From Pseudomonas sp. FP2309 (lineage in GTDB: Bacteria > Pseudomonadota > Gammaproteobacteria > Pseudomonadales > Pseudomonadaceae), in contig NZ_CP117439.1 of NCBI RefSeq assembly GCF_030687575.1, positions 186,001 to 250,000 on the forward strand: 64,000 nucleotides of DNA, read 5' to 3'. The notes beneath the pieces were generated by a model. The model was given only the letters and a program-made list of their open reading frames with translations, did not search any database and was not told the origin of the DNA. A program made the translations under genes and the position numbers. Positions 26,303-34,765 of this stretch are shown here, piece by piece (within the stretch, counting starts at the first letter, position 1; every line of letters starts with the position of its first letter).

Positions 26303-27082
26303 TCAACTTGATCTAGACATTGCCTCTTTGCTAATCAATGTCTGCGCTCGCACATATTGTCCTGGCGTAACACCCATTATCCGACGGAACATGGCAATGA
26401 ACGCACTAATATTTTCGTAGCCAAGCTCAATCGCCGTTGTCGTCACTGACATCCCGTCGACCAATAGTTGAATAGCGCGCAACGTGCGTGCACGTTGTCG
26501 CCATTCAGAAAAACTAAAACCGGTTTCAGCGACCAAACGCCGGGTCAGTGTTCTAGATCCCATACCTGACCAAGCAGCCCAATCCTCAAGTGATCTATTG
26601 TCATCAAGCTGAGCAAGTATCGCATCGGTGATACGCCTCAAGCGCGGGTCATTGGGGTGCGTCAGACCGATGGGTTCAGCGGGTGAGGTAGCAATTTCAT
26701 CCAAGATGACTGCTGCAACCCGCGACTCCATTTCGTTGCGGGGTGGTTGTCCCCACGACGCAGCTCGGCTTACCGCTTCGCGCAGCAAACGGCTGACCCT
26801 GAATGTGCATGGCATTTGATGCAGGATCCCGCACTCTTGCTCCGCGATATAGACCATCGCTCCTGCAAAAGCGCCATGTGACATCATCGCGTGTGCGACA
26901 CGCGGAGGTATCCAAATGGCATGGGTAGCCGGCACTACCCATGAGCCGCCGTCAGTGCTGACGGAAAGCAGGCCGGCAAGGCTTGCGATTAGTTGGCCTG
27001 TCGTATGAGTGTGGGGCGCCGTTTCGCGGATCGCCCGGTCGCGTTGCTCTATCGCCAACAGTGGCATAAGCGCGCGGTTCAT
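26303..27082 (-). CDS. AraC-family regulator with cupin-like sensor
   Basis: A 259-aa protein. The N-terminal cupin-like sensor (ETAPHTHTTGQLIASLAGLLSV...WVVPATHAIWIPPRVAHAM) is followed by a C-terminal pair of helix-turn-helices (SLEDWAAWSGMGSRTLTRRLVAETGFSFSEWRQRARTLRAIQLLVDG ... AIELGYENISAFIAMFRRIMGVTPGQYV). This is the layout of YdfI/AraC-type regulators that control a neighbouring gene. The divergent VOC-protein gene (27215) is the likely target. Confidence 0.87.
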   Translation of the reverse strand: MNRALMPLLAIEQRDRAIRETAPHTHTTGQLIASLAGLLSVSTDGGSWVVPATHAIWIPPRVAHAMMSHGAFAGAMVYIAEQECGILHQMPCTFRVSRLLREAVSRAASWGQPPRNEMESRVAAVILDEIATSPAEPIGLTHPNDPRLRRITDAILAQLDDNRSLEDWAAWSGMGSRTLTRRLVAETGFSFSEWRQRARTLRAIQLLVDGMSVTTTAIELGYENISAFIAMFRRIMGVTPGQYVRAQTLISKEAMSRSS

Positions 27083-27214
27083 GGCTGGTTTACGTTATCC
27101 AATGTCATATCCGAGGTAGCCATATCCTGAATGCCTAATGGAGAATAAGACCGGTCAGAGGAATACTCAATGTCTAAAAATCGCAAATGTTGCTTCTCTT
27201 GAATTGACCTGATT

Positions 27215-27775
27215 ATGCGTACCCCTCACACATTTATTTTCTGTGTTTTGGCCGTAACAGCTGGATGCGCAAGCTCACCTCCCTATTTGGCCCGTGAACC
27301 TTTAAAGGATCATTTGATGAATTCTAACCACATGGTGCATGCCGTCGATCATATTGGCTTCGCAGTCAGTTCATTGGAAGAAGCCATTCGCTTCTGGACA
27401 ATTGGACTTGGGTTCACTCTTGAGCGTCAGTCGGAAATGGGCGGATCATTTATTTTGCAAGTAACCGGCACCGCCGATCCGAGCGTGCGAACGGCGATAG
27501 TCAAAGGCCCGGATGGCAGCCGAGTAGAGTTGCTGGAATATTCGCAGGGTGACCGCCACGGTATCACTCCACCTACGGCATCAGCGATTGGTTCAGCGCA
27601 TTTGGCATTGAGAGTGCAAGACATATACGCCGTACTCGAACGCATTGAGCAAGCAGGCTGGAAAGCAAGAGGCAAGCCTCAAGCGATTCCCGCAGGCCCA
27701 CGCAAGGGAACGCTAGTTGTATATGTGACAGGGCCAGATCATATCACTCTGGAACTGATGCAGGCTAATGAGTAG
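27215..27775 (+). CDS. VOC (glyoxalase-like) protein, possible lipoprotein form
   Basis: 186 aa from ATG 27215. The VOC domain starts near residue 43 (VDHIGFAVSSLEEAIRFWTIGLGFTL...) with metal-binding His and Glu positions (DHIGF; SRVELLEY; HLALRV; ITLELMQ). The frame begins with a lipoprotein-like signal (FCVLAVTAGC), but the better ribosome site (AAAGGATCATTTG) precedes the internal ATG 27317, which would make a 152-aa cytoplasmic enzyme. Such enzymes include glyoxalases, dioxygenases and epimerases; the substrate cannot be told. Probably controlled by the divergent AraC regulator. Confidence 0.75.
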   Translation: MRTPHTFIFCVLAVTAGCASSPPYLAREPLKDHLMNSNHMVHAVDHIGFAVSSLEEAIRFWTIGLGFTLERQSEMGGSFILQVTGTADPSVRTAIVKGPDGSRVELLEYSQGDRHGITPPTASAIGSAHLALRVQDIYAVLERIEQAGWKARGKPQAIPAGPRKGTLVVYVTGPDHITLELMQANE

Positions 27776-28167
27776 CTTCCTGCCGAAGGCTGTTAAGCTT
27801 ATTCCCTAAAGCAATTACTTAAAGCGCTCTCCGTCGCGCATGACGTCTCATGGCAAACATAAAGATCATCAACTTCAAGTATATAGCTGGCGTAGTCATA
27901 CACTTCGCCGGCCAAATAAAATTTGGATTTCCTTTCTGGCACTCCACTGCGCAGATCGAAAAGCTAAAGCCCTGTTAGTGCGCTAGAGCGCAGATCACTA
28001 ACGCGTAAAGGCGCAAATCTTAAATGACCGCCATATAGGATCTATCAATGACTGCTTTTGGCGGCGGACATTCCTGAATTAGCAGCTTCTGGCCTTTCGT
28101 TCCTATTGCGAACATCCGCGCTCCCAGGCGTTTGCTCTCCATACATATGCTGCAAACCTGAGCGAGT
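27776..28167. other. Intergenic spacer
   Basis: About 390 bp with no gene seen. It contains ATGACTGCTTTTGGCGGCGGAC near 28046, a degenerate copy of the repeat word found at 19257 and 25858. Confidence 0.4.
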
Positions 28168-28626
28168 TCAAAGATCCCGCAGCATCAATCGCTGCTCCTT
28201 ACCCCACGCCCGAAAAAACTCCTGCACCTGCCATCCACGCTTGGCGTAGTAGTCGCTGCGATCGTAGGTGTGCAAGTACAACCGCGTGGTGCCGTTTGCC
28301 TTTGCGGCGTCGCAGATGCCTTCTATCAATTGTTCCGCCAACCCTCGCTTCCTTGCCTGCGGGGCGATAAAGACGCAGGCTAGCCAGGGCCCAAGCTCCG
28401 GGCGCTCGGGCAAGTCGTTGGCGGCAAGTGCAGCGCCGCCAAGTAGCTGGTCATTCTCTAGGGCGATCAGACATTGCCAATCACCGTTGCCCTGGCCTTC
28501 CGCGAATTCGCGTTGCCAATCGGCCAATGGCTGCTCAACAAACTCGTATGCGAACTGCTGATGCAGCCACTGCGCCAGGGTGTCGCTGTGTTGCATATGG
28601 TCACGCAGCCAAACCAGGCGGGGCAT
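28168..28626 (-). CDS. GNAT-family N-acetyltransferase
   Basis: A 152-aa protein. The acetyl-CoA-binding core reads LGPWLACVFIAPQARKRGLAEQLIEGICDAAKANG, a V-x-x-x-x-R-x-x-G type motif with 'RKRGLA', then LYLHTYDRSDYYAKRGWQ. The start codon ATG 28626 is preceded by GGAAGACTCTCAC. The substrate is unknown. It is a lone gene with repeat material on both sides. Confidence 0.82.
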   Translation of the reverse strand: MPRLVWLRDHMQHSDTLAQWLHQQFAYEFVEQPLADWQREFAEGQGNGDWQCLIALENDQLLGGAALAANDLPERPELGPWLACVFIAPQARKRGLAEQLIEGICDAAKANGTTRLYLHTYDRSDYYAKRGWQVQEFFRAWGKEQRLMLRDL

Positions 28627-28745
28627 GTGAGAGTCTTCCTTGTTTTTGGATCAGTACGCGTATGTGGCCGCAAGGAGGGAATAGGGTCAAGCGCAACGGT
28701 GAAAAGGTGACTGAAACGGTGACAGATTTATTTTTCTTCCGGAAT

Positions 28746-28815
28746 GACCGCTTCTGATGGCCCAGAGTGTGTAAAAACGCTTCGTCAAAATTGAAGTGTG
28801 CGCATCTACGAACTC
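28746..28815 (+). repeat. Accessory-zone repeat, second copy
   Basis: TGACCGCTTCTG at 28746, then GTGTGTAAAAACGCTTCG, CAAAATTGAAGTGTG and CGCATCTACG (28767-28810) repeat the minus strand of 19188-19243 almost base for base, directly before the next GNAT gene. Confidence 0.65.
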
Positions 28816-28829
28816 AGGACCGATTCAAT

Positions 28830-29330
28830 ATGCCGATCAAACCCAATCCACACTCGCCAGTGACGCTAGTCCGCGCTCAGCAACGCGACCTGAACGATCT
28901 TGTTGCCATTCGAATTGAGGCCATGCGCGAAAGTCTGGAGCGCGTCGGGCGGTTTGATCCAGTACGGGCGCGCGAGCGGTTTGCCGGTGGCTTTGAAGCT
29001 CACAACACACGTTACGTTGAGGTTTCTGGAGAGCGAGTTGGCTTTGTAGTGGTCAAGCACCACCCCACTGAGCTTGTACTCGAGCACCTATACGTAAGGC
29101 CGAGCGCGCAGGGTTCGGGGATCGGCTCGGCTGTACTCGCTCAGATTTTCGAAGCAGCGGATGCAGCTGCACTGCCGATCACAGTAGGTGCCCTCAAAGA
29201 AAGTGCCGCAAATCGTTTTTACACCCGCCATGGCTTCGTATTTGTCGAAAGCAGTGAATTCGACAATTACTATGTCCGTCAGCACCTTACGCCGTGCAAT
29301 GCACCTTGCCAGCCAGGTGAAATGATTTGA
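28830..29330 (+). CDS. GNAT-family N-acetyltransferase
   Basis: 166 aa from ATG 28830; the frame is open to 28767 but that part is repeat DNA. GNAT core: LVLEHLYVRPSAQGSGIGSAVLAQIFEAADAAALPITVGALKESAANRFYTRHGFVFVE, with the Q-x-x-G-x-G/A acetyl-CoA loop (QGSGIG). The overall pattern matches small amine or amino-acid acetylases of unknown substrate. AGGAC lies 10 nt before the start. Isolated accessory gene. Confidence 0.82.
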   Translation: MPIKPNPHSPVTLVRAQQRDLNDLVAIRIEAMRESLERVGRFDPVRARERFAGGFEAHNTRYVEVSGERVGFVVVKHHPTELVLEHLYVRPSAQGSGIGSAVLAQIFEAADAAALPITVGALKESAANRFYTRHGFVFVESSEFDNYYVRQHLTPCNAPCQPGEMI

Positions 29331-29363
29331 ATCCAGCACGCGCCTTCTAGACAATCCCCGCCT

Positions 29364-29564
29364 TTGGCCTCGGCGCTCGCGGGCGCCACCTCTTACGTTG
29401 CCTCCCCCTACGTGGGTGTCCCCGTCGGCGCCGGTGTGCGCATGTACGTGAATGAAACCCTGCCCACCTATCATGCAGGCGACATACTGGTGAGCATCGA
29501 GGCGCAGGTGAGCGGCGGTATTGGCCCGCAACGTACCGCCTCGACAATGATCATCAAGACCTGA
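29364..29564 (+). pseudogene. Truncated 3' gene fragment
   Basis: An open frame of 66 codons ends at 29564; its sequence (ASPYVGVPVGAGVRMYVNE ... GDILVSIEAQVSGGIGPQR) looks like the C-terminal part of a longer exported or beta-rich protein. The only upstream start is a TTG and the frame loses sense at 29340. The parent family is not recognised. Confidence 0.35.
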
Positions 29565-29576
29565 GGGGAGAAACCC

Positions 29577-29819
29577 GTGTCTGACATTACCCAACTGGTC
29601 GCTGCTCTGGTGCTGTTCTTTCTGCTCGATCGGTTTCTTAAGTCGTACCCGCTTCGCAAGTGGTTAGGGGGACTGCTGGTGGCGATGGGGGCGCTCGGCT
29701 GCGTTGCGGCGAGCCACATCCGCTTGTTTGGGCTTGACCTGGGGTTGCTGTCGATCTTTGCCGTTGCATTGGGGGTGGGGTTGTTCCTAAAACGGCGGCG
29801 GTTCGCGCAGAAGGGGTGA
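29577..29819 (+). CDS. Small membrane protein
   Basis: An 80-aa hydrophobic protein with GTG start 29577 preceded by GAGGGGAGAAACCC. It has three predicted membrane helices (LVAALVLFFLLDRF; LGGLLVAMGALGCVAA; LSIFAVALGVGLFL) and a basic C-terminus (KRRRFAQKG). The function is unknown. It follows the fragment at 29364-29564 by 12 nt, so the two may once have formed one operon. Confidence 0.55.
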   Translation: MSDITQLVAALVLFFLLDRFLKSYPLRKWLGGLLVAMGALGCVAASHIRLFGLDLGLLSIFAVALGVGLFLKRRRFAQKG

Positions 29820-29974
29820 TACACAAGCCTCTTCCTGGTTTTTTCACCTGGTATGGGTTTCATTCCTGTGAGTGTTCAAGAGTGCGCGTTCTACGGCAAC
29901 GCGCGCTCTGCGACAGCCCTCCAGCGTCCCACTCATGATCGTTCCCAAGCTGCGCGAGAACGATCAGCGTGGCG

Positions 29975-30331
29975 TTACGCCGTGGCGTGTGCGCCATCCA
30001 CAACGACGTTATACGGCGCTTGCTCACGATCCCGCAGGCCGTAATCACGAATGACCGAAGTCACGCGAACGCGGTAATCGTCGAATATCTTGTCGCGCCC
30101 GGCGCGTTGTGCAGACAGGTGCGCGGTGACGTTGCGCCACTGCACCACGGCTTCCTCGTCGCGCCAGGTGGTCACCGACATCACCTTCTTGGGGTTCAGC
30201 GTGCTCTGAAAACACTCGACGGAGATAAACCCGTCCATGGGTTCCAGCAACGGGGTCAGCTTATTGACCAGGTCCACATAGGTCTCGCCCTGACCGGGCA
30301 GTGCCTGCAATTCGAATAACACGACGATCAT
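29975..30331 (-). CDS. ABM (antibiotic biosynthesis monooxygenase) domain protein
   Basis: A 118-aa protein. The ABM ferredoxin-like fold is recognisable: IVVLFELQALPGQGETYVDLVNKLTPLLEPMDGFISVECFQS ... VMSVTTWRDEEAVVQWRNVTAHLSAQ. These cofactor-free or haem-binding domains oxidise quinol-like substrates or simply bind ligands. It lies 72 nt downstream of the GATase gene on the same strand and may be the last gene of the diiron-reductase-GATase operon; I do not know that it shares its pathway. Confidence 0.8.
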   Translation of the reverse strand: MIVVLFELQALPGQGETYVDLVNKLTPLLEPMDGFISVECFQSTLNPKKVMSVTTWRDEEAVVQWRNVTAHLSAQRAGRDKIFDDYRVRVTSVIRDYGLRDREQAPYNVVVDGAHATA

Positions 30332-30403
30332 GTTTGACTCCTCATCCTTGACGGTTTTTTTTCAGGTGGTCTTAAACGGCGGCGGTTGCCCGCCGCCAGT
30401 GGG

Positions 30404-31105
30404 TTAACGGGGGCCCAGGTTGTTCAGCCAGGCGCGCATCACGTTGCCGGCGGCGCGGGTCAGGCGATCGCCCAGGCCAGCGGCCGTGGCGCGCAGTGCG
30501 ACGACGTCGATGTCGGCGTGGGCGAGTTCGCTGGCGTGGCCAACCAGCCACTGTTCGATGTTGGTGGTGTTGGCTTCGAGATGAAACTGCAGGCCCAGAA
30601 TCGTGCGGCCCACGGCAAACGCCTGGTGGGCGCCCACTGGTGTGCTGGCCAGCAATAGGGCACCTTCGGGCACATCGAACTGGTCGCCGTGCCAGTGCAA
30701 CACGGGCGTGTTCATCAGCGCGGCGAGCGGTGAGTCCTGGCCGGCCGGAGTCAAGGTCAACGCGGAAAAACCGATCTCCTTGACGCCCATCGGGTAGACC
30801 TTGGCATGCATGGCGCGGGCGATCAGCTGTGCGCCCAGGCAAATGCCCAACAACGGTTTGCCGGACGCCACGCGCTGGCGCACCAGCTCCAGTTCGTCGT
30901 GCAGAAACGGGTAAAGGTCCTCGTCATACGCGCCAATCGGGCCGCCGAGCACGATCAGCAAATCGGCCTGCAGCACCTGCTCGCTATAGATGGTGTCCAC
31001 GGTGGGGTCGAGGTAAATCAGGGTGTAGCCTTCATCGGCCAGCACCACATCCAGGGTACCCACGTCTTCAAAATGAATATGGCGCAGTGCAATAGCAGTT
31101 TTCAT
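30404..31105 (-). CDS. Class I glutamine amidotransferase-like protein
   Basis: 233 aa from ATG 31105; the frame extends to 31210 but only through the spacer. The triad is complete: nucleophile Cys in PLLGICLGAQLIARAM, and His-x-Glu in ILGLQFHLEAN; LLIVLGGPIGAYDEDLYPF is the oxyanion strand. The family includes GMP-synthase-like stand-alone amidotransferases and gamma-glutamyl peptide hydrolases such as those in polyamine or spermine catabolism. It lies 37 nt after the reductase gene, so it is probably co-transcribed and may release or add ammonia or gamma-glutamyl groups in this cluster. Confidence 0.8.
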   Translation of the reverse strand: MKTAIALRHIHFEDVGTLDVVLADEGYTLIYLDPTVDTIYSEQVLQADLLIVLGGPIGAYDEDLYPFLHDELELVRQRVASGKPLLGICLGAQLIARAMHAKVYPMGVKEIGFSALTLTPAGQDSPLAALMNTPVLHWHGDQFDVPEGALLLASTPVGAHQAFAVGRTILGLQFHLEANTTNIEQWLVGHASELAHADIDVVALRATAAGLGDRLTRAAGNVMRAWLNNLGPR

Positions 31106-31142
31106 GGAAACACTCAGCGATTGAAATAAAAGGCATGACGGT

Positions 31143-32195
31143 TTATGCCGTGGGGTTGAGGTCGACCTTGATCGTCCCCGATTGCGGGAAGGTGCAGCAG
31201 GCCAATGCAAAGCCTTCGCCCTTGTCCTTATCGGTCAGGCAAAAGTCGGGCTCCAGGGTGTATTGGCCCTCGGACACTCTGATCCGACAGTGGCCGCAGA
31301 TCCCGGCGCGGCACAGGCTGCGCACTGCAATGCCGCTGGATTCGAGCATCTCCAGCAGACTCTTGCCGGCGGTCAGTTCCAGCACCTCGTCGGTGTGGCT
31401 GATGTGCAGACGCAGCGCATCGCTGATCGCAGGTTGCGCCTGCGCGGCCATGACCGGCGGGGTGAAGGATTCGATCAGCAATTGGCTGTCCGGAAACAGC
31501 GCCAGCGTCTGGTCGCGTAAGCCTTGGGCAAAACGATGACTGCCGCAGATCACCACCGTGTCCGGGTTACCCAGCAGGTTCAGGTCGGTGGCGGCGGGGC
31601 GGCCGGCCCTGAAATGGCCGTTGCTGCGCACCGCTTCGCGGGTAATGAAGACCTGCAGCGAAAACCAGCGGGTGTTCAGTTCCAGGTCCAGCAACTCATG
31701 CAGGAAGGGAATGTCGGCCACCGTCGGCAAACACAACAGCAGGCTCACCTCGGGCACCGCCAGGCCGCGTCGTGCGCGTTCCTGCAGGCCGCGCAGCAAG
31801 GCGATTGGCAAGGTGATGCCGATGCCGCCGGCAAGCATGCCGACGTGCTTGCAGCCGCTGATCGACGCCAGGCTGATGTCCCCGGCCACAAACTCCACCG
31901 CGACCTGCGAGCCCTCCTGCAAGGTAGCGTGCAACTGGTCCGAGACCCCGCCATGGCCTTCGCGCTTGACCGCAATTTCGAACCCGTCGGCGCCTTGCCT
32001 GCGAGTGATCGAATACAGCCGTTGCTGCGGCATGCCCGTAGTGTCCGGAAAGCGCAGCGCCACGTGCTTGCCGGGTTCCAGGCGGTCGAGGAACTCGGCG
32101 TGGGCGCCCGCGACGCGCAGGCTGAAGACGTTGATCGCAGCGGTTTCAATGGTCACGCGTTCGCAACGGGCCTGCAGTGGGGTCATGGCGTTCAT
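31143..32195 (-). CDS. FNR-type flavin reductase with C-terminal [2Fe-2S] ferredoxin domain
   Basis: A 350-aa protein. The FAD-binding segment QRLYSITRR (about 58-66) and the NAD-binding GMLAGGIGITLPIALLRGL (about 123) are followed by a plant-type ferredoxin: CRAGICGHC (Cys295, Cys300, Cys303) and the fourth Cys at 333/334 in ALACC. This is the architecture of class IA oxygenase reductases (vanillate, carnitine, glycine-betaine monooxygenase partners) that pass electrons from NAD(P)H. The start overlaps the diiron gene by 4 nt, so it is very likely that protein's electron donor. Confidence 0.88.
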   Translation of the reverse strand: MNAMTPLQARCERVTIETAAINVFSLRVAGAHAEFLDRLEPGKHVALRFPDTTGMPQQRLYSITRRQGADGFEIAVKREGHGGVSDQLHATLQEGSQVAVEFVAGDISLASISGCKHVGMLAGGIGITLPIALLRGLQERARRGLAVPEVSLLLCLPTVADIPFLHELLDLELNTRWFSLQVFITREAVRSNGHFRAGRPAATDLNLLGNPDTVVICGSHRFAQGLRDQTLALFPDSQLLIESFTPPVMAAQAQPAISDALRLHISHTDEVLELTAGKSLLEMLESSGIAVRSLCRAGICGHCRIRVSEGQYTLEPDFCLTDKDKGEGFALACCTFPQSGTIKVDLNPTA

Positions 32196-33154
32196 GCGCG
32201 GGCCTTCTCGCTCAAGGTTTCGATGGCGTGTTCGGCGCTGCTCAGGCCTTTGCCGGTCAGGCCGATACGGTCGATCAGGGCCTGGAGCGAGTCGGTGTAT
32301 ACGCTGATTTCGTTGTTATCGCCCACGTCGTGCTGGATCTCGCTGGCATGCGGCATCTGCAGCATCGAGAACACCTTGGCCCACGCGCCCATTTCGTTGT
32401 TGGCGAACATCTGCACGGTGCGCAGGATGATCGAGCGCAGGTACTCGCGCTCGGTGCGGCTCAGGCCATGAACGATGTCGGAGGCGACAAAACTGAACAC
32501 GCTGGAATGGCTCCATTCATCGATGGCGTGGGTGCGTGTGACCTCGTGGCACACCGCCTGGATGCTGGTGTCCTCGGCCATGGTCTTGAGGTAATCGGTG
32601 ATCAGCGTTTCGCTCGCGCAGGCCACACCAAAACGGGTCAGGCGACGTTCCCATTCGGCCGTGCAGTTGGCCAGCAGGGCTTCGCGCCAGGTCACCAGGT
32701 TGAACGCGCTGAAATCCAGCGGAGTCAGTTTGCGCATGTCGTAGATGTAGTTGCAGGCCATGATCGACATGCGCGTGTGCAGGGCTTCGTCGAGCAGTGC
32801 CTGGGACATCACGTCCTGCAGCAGGGCGCGATTCTGGCTGTGTGGCGGGGTCTTGATGATGTCCTCGCAGGCGGGCACCACCACGTCGCATTCGATGTAG
32901 ATCGTCTTGAGGTTGTAGATGCCCCACGCGTAGGACAGGCACTTGGATTGCAGGTCCTGCGGTGCTTCGAGCCAGGCCTGGTGATGACGGAACGGCAGCA
33001 GCGACAGGCTGAAATCCTGCTTGTTCGGGTCAAAGGCCAGGCCCCAGTAATCCGGTTGCGGATTGTTCACGGCAGCGCGGGTTTTCCAGAGCCCGGACAA
33101 CTTGGCGAGCATGTTTTTTACCACGTCATCGGTACCACAATTCAAACGGTCCAT
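32192..33154 (-). CDS. AurF-like diiron N-oxygenase
   Basis: A 320-aa protein. All seven diiron ligands of AurF are present at the same mutual spacing: Glu88, Glu123 and His126 (LLDEALHTRM), Glu182, His209, Glu213 and His216 (THAIDEWSHSSVF). AurF-type enzymes (PF11583) oxidise aryl- or alkyl-amines to hydroxylamine, nitroso or nitro groups. ATG 33154 follows an AAGGAAACA-type spacing on the minus strand. It overlaps the reductase gene downstream, giving a complete oxygenase-reductase pair. The substrate is unknown; the BenE-type transporter nearby hints at an aromatic acid, the SHMT homologues at an amino acid. Confidence 0.85.
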   Translation of the reverse strand: MDRLNCGTDDVVKNMLAKLSGLWKTRAAVNNPQPDYWGLAFDPNKQDFSLSLLPFRHHQAWLEAPQDLQSKCLSYAWGIYNLKTIYIECDVVVPACEDIIKTPPHSQNRALLQDVMSQALLDEALHTRMSIMACNYIYDMRKLTPLDFSAFNLVTWREALLANCTAEWERRLTRFGVACASETLITDYLKTMAEDTSIQAVCHEVTRTHAIDEWSHSSVFSFVASDIVHGLSRTEREYLRSIILRTVQMFANNEMGAWAKVFSMLQMPHASEIQHDVGDNNEISVYTDSLQALIDRIGLTGKGLSSAEHAIETLSEKARA

Positions 33155-33308
33155 GTTTTAACTCCAAGGAAACAACTATTGGTGTTCGGGTTAACAGTGC
33201 AGTCCTTTGCAAACATGACGGGGCCGCACAAGCGGGTTGCGGCGTAATAAATGCGGGACGTTGCCCTTCAAGTCTGCGGCAAAAAAGCGCCGGGGTTATT
33301 GCTCCAGG

Positions 33309-34526
33309 TCAGCTGAATTGCGCGTGTAATGCGGGCATTTTCCGGGCTTTGGCCAGGTGCCGTTCCTGCATCAGGGTCAGCGCGACCGTCAGGCCCATAA
33401 AGGCAGCACTGGCCCAGAAAATCGAGTTGGGGTGGCCTTGGTCGAGTAGCCAGGCGAACCCGACCGGGCCGAGGATGCCGCCGATATTGAAGCCGCTGGA
33501 GACAATGCCGAAGGTCCTGCCTTCCGCGCCTTTCGGCGACGCTGCGCGCACCAGCATGTCGCGGGACGGCGCGATCACCCCGGTCAGGAAACCCGCGACA
33601 CCGAGTACCAGCAGCAGTGCCAGCTCGCTCAAGTGCGCCGTGGCGACCAACAGTATCAACCCGCTGGCCACGGCAAACGCGCTGGCGGCCACCACGCCAT
33701 GGCGGCGGGTGCGGTCCGCCAGTGCGCCGCCTGCCAGCACGCCAAAGGCGCTGGCAAACAGGAACGCGGTGAGTGCCGAGTTGGCCCAGGTCAAGGCCAC
33801 GCCCTGGCCTTGCATAAGGGCAGCGACCGAGAATTTTTCAATTGCGCCGGTGCTCAGGTTCAGCAGCACGAACAACAACGTCAGGCTCAGCACCAAGGGC
33901 GAAAGCAACGAGCGCCGACGCGTCTCGAGGGGCTCCGGGTCGGTCGCTGGCGACACATAATTGCGTTGGGCCAGTGCAGCGCCAGGTATCGACAACACCG
34001 CCAGCGCGACAAACCCTACGCCTGCGGCGGCGGCAAACGCCATGGCCGGCGTGCTCGCCACGGCGATGCTCAACAAAAACACCGGGGCCACGGCGGCGCC
34101 GAGGAAGCCGGCAAAGGTGTGTACAGAGAACGCTTTGCCAATGTGGGCAGGGTCACTATGGCGGGACAGCAGGGCATAGTCGGCCGGGTGGTAAACCGCG
34201 TTGGCGACGCCGGCCAACGCCATGCCGATCAGCAGGCAAAGGTAGCTGGGCACGAGCGCAATCAACAGGAAACTGCCACTGCCCACTGCCAGCGCGGCTA
34301 ACAGCAGGCGGCGTGCGCCAAAGCGGTCCACGGCAAATCCCATCGGCGCCTGCACCAGCGCGGTGACGATGTTGAACAGGCTCAAGGCCAGGCCCAACTG
34401 CAGGTAATCGACGTCGAAAAAAGCCGGGAGGAGCGGAAACAACGCCGCCAGCACCATGATGTGCAGATGACTGACAAAGTGCGCGGCTGCGACCTGCGGC
34501 AGCAGTCCGATACGAAAAGACGTCAT
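33309..34526 (-). CDS. MFS transporter
   Basis: A 405-aa protein with twelve hydrophobic segments. The MFS signature between helices 2 and 3 ([17 protein letters not shown]) and the repeat in the second half ([17 protein letters not shown]) are clear. It is most similar in layout to small-molecule efflux or carboxylate carriers. It is the first gene of the leftward half of the cluster and divergent from the SHMT-like gene, sharing the promoter region with GTGGTCTG words, so it is probably the product exporter or self-resistance pump. Confidence 0.87.
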   Translation of the reverse strand: MTSFRIGLLPQVAAAHFVSHLHIMVLAALFPLLPAFFDVDYLQLGLALSLFNIVTALVQAPMGFAVDRFGARRLLLAALAVGSGSFLLIALVPSYLCLLIGMALAGVANAVYHPADYALLSRHSDPAHIGKAFSVHTFAGFLGAAVAPVFLLSIAVASTPAMAFAAAAGVGFVALAVLSIPGAALAQRNYVSPATDPEPLETRRRSLLSPLVLSLTLLFVLLNLSTGAIEKFSVAALMQGQGVALTWANSALTAFLFASAFGVLAGGALADRTRRHGVVAASAFAVASGLILLVATAHLSELALLLVLGVAGFLTGVIAPSRDMLVRAASPKGAEGRTFGIVSSGFNIGGILGPVGFAWLLDQGHPNSIFWASAAFMGLTVALTLMQERHLAKARKMPALHAQFS

Positions 34527-34765
34527 GGCGGAACCTGTGGAATGGGGGTGACAAAACCGGCGCAGAGCTTAGTGAGGCGTTGGTCTTGCGGGATAGTCCA
34601 ATGTTCAAAGGTTCACCAGACCACTTTGCAGCGCTACTGGTCTCGCGCCGTGGCGCCGCGCCGCACAGTGGTCTGCAACGCTGGCGCAAACTGGTATATC
34701 GGCGCGGGCCGGGGGCCGCTAGGGTAAACGCCGTTTTCCAATCGACGTTTTCACAGGGAGTGACC
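34527..34765. promoter_or_regulatory. Divergent promoter region with MocR-type motif cluster
   Basis: AGACCACT (34618-34625, inverted) and AGTGGTCT (34666-34673) form an inverted pair about 40 bp apart. Further TGGTCT words sit at 34581 and 34638. The same word occurs before the benE-like gene (38808) and at the MocR start (37571), so it is a candidate operator of the cluster regulator. Confidence 0.5.

Noticed and set aside
31524..33247. Long plus-strand frames across the reductase and diiron genes
   Set aside because: They mirror two minus-strand genes with intact catalytic motifs and a 4-nt overlap; the predicted products have no domain.
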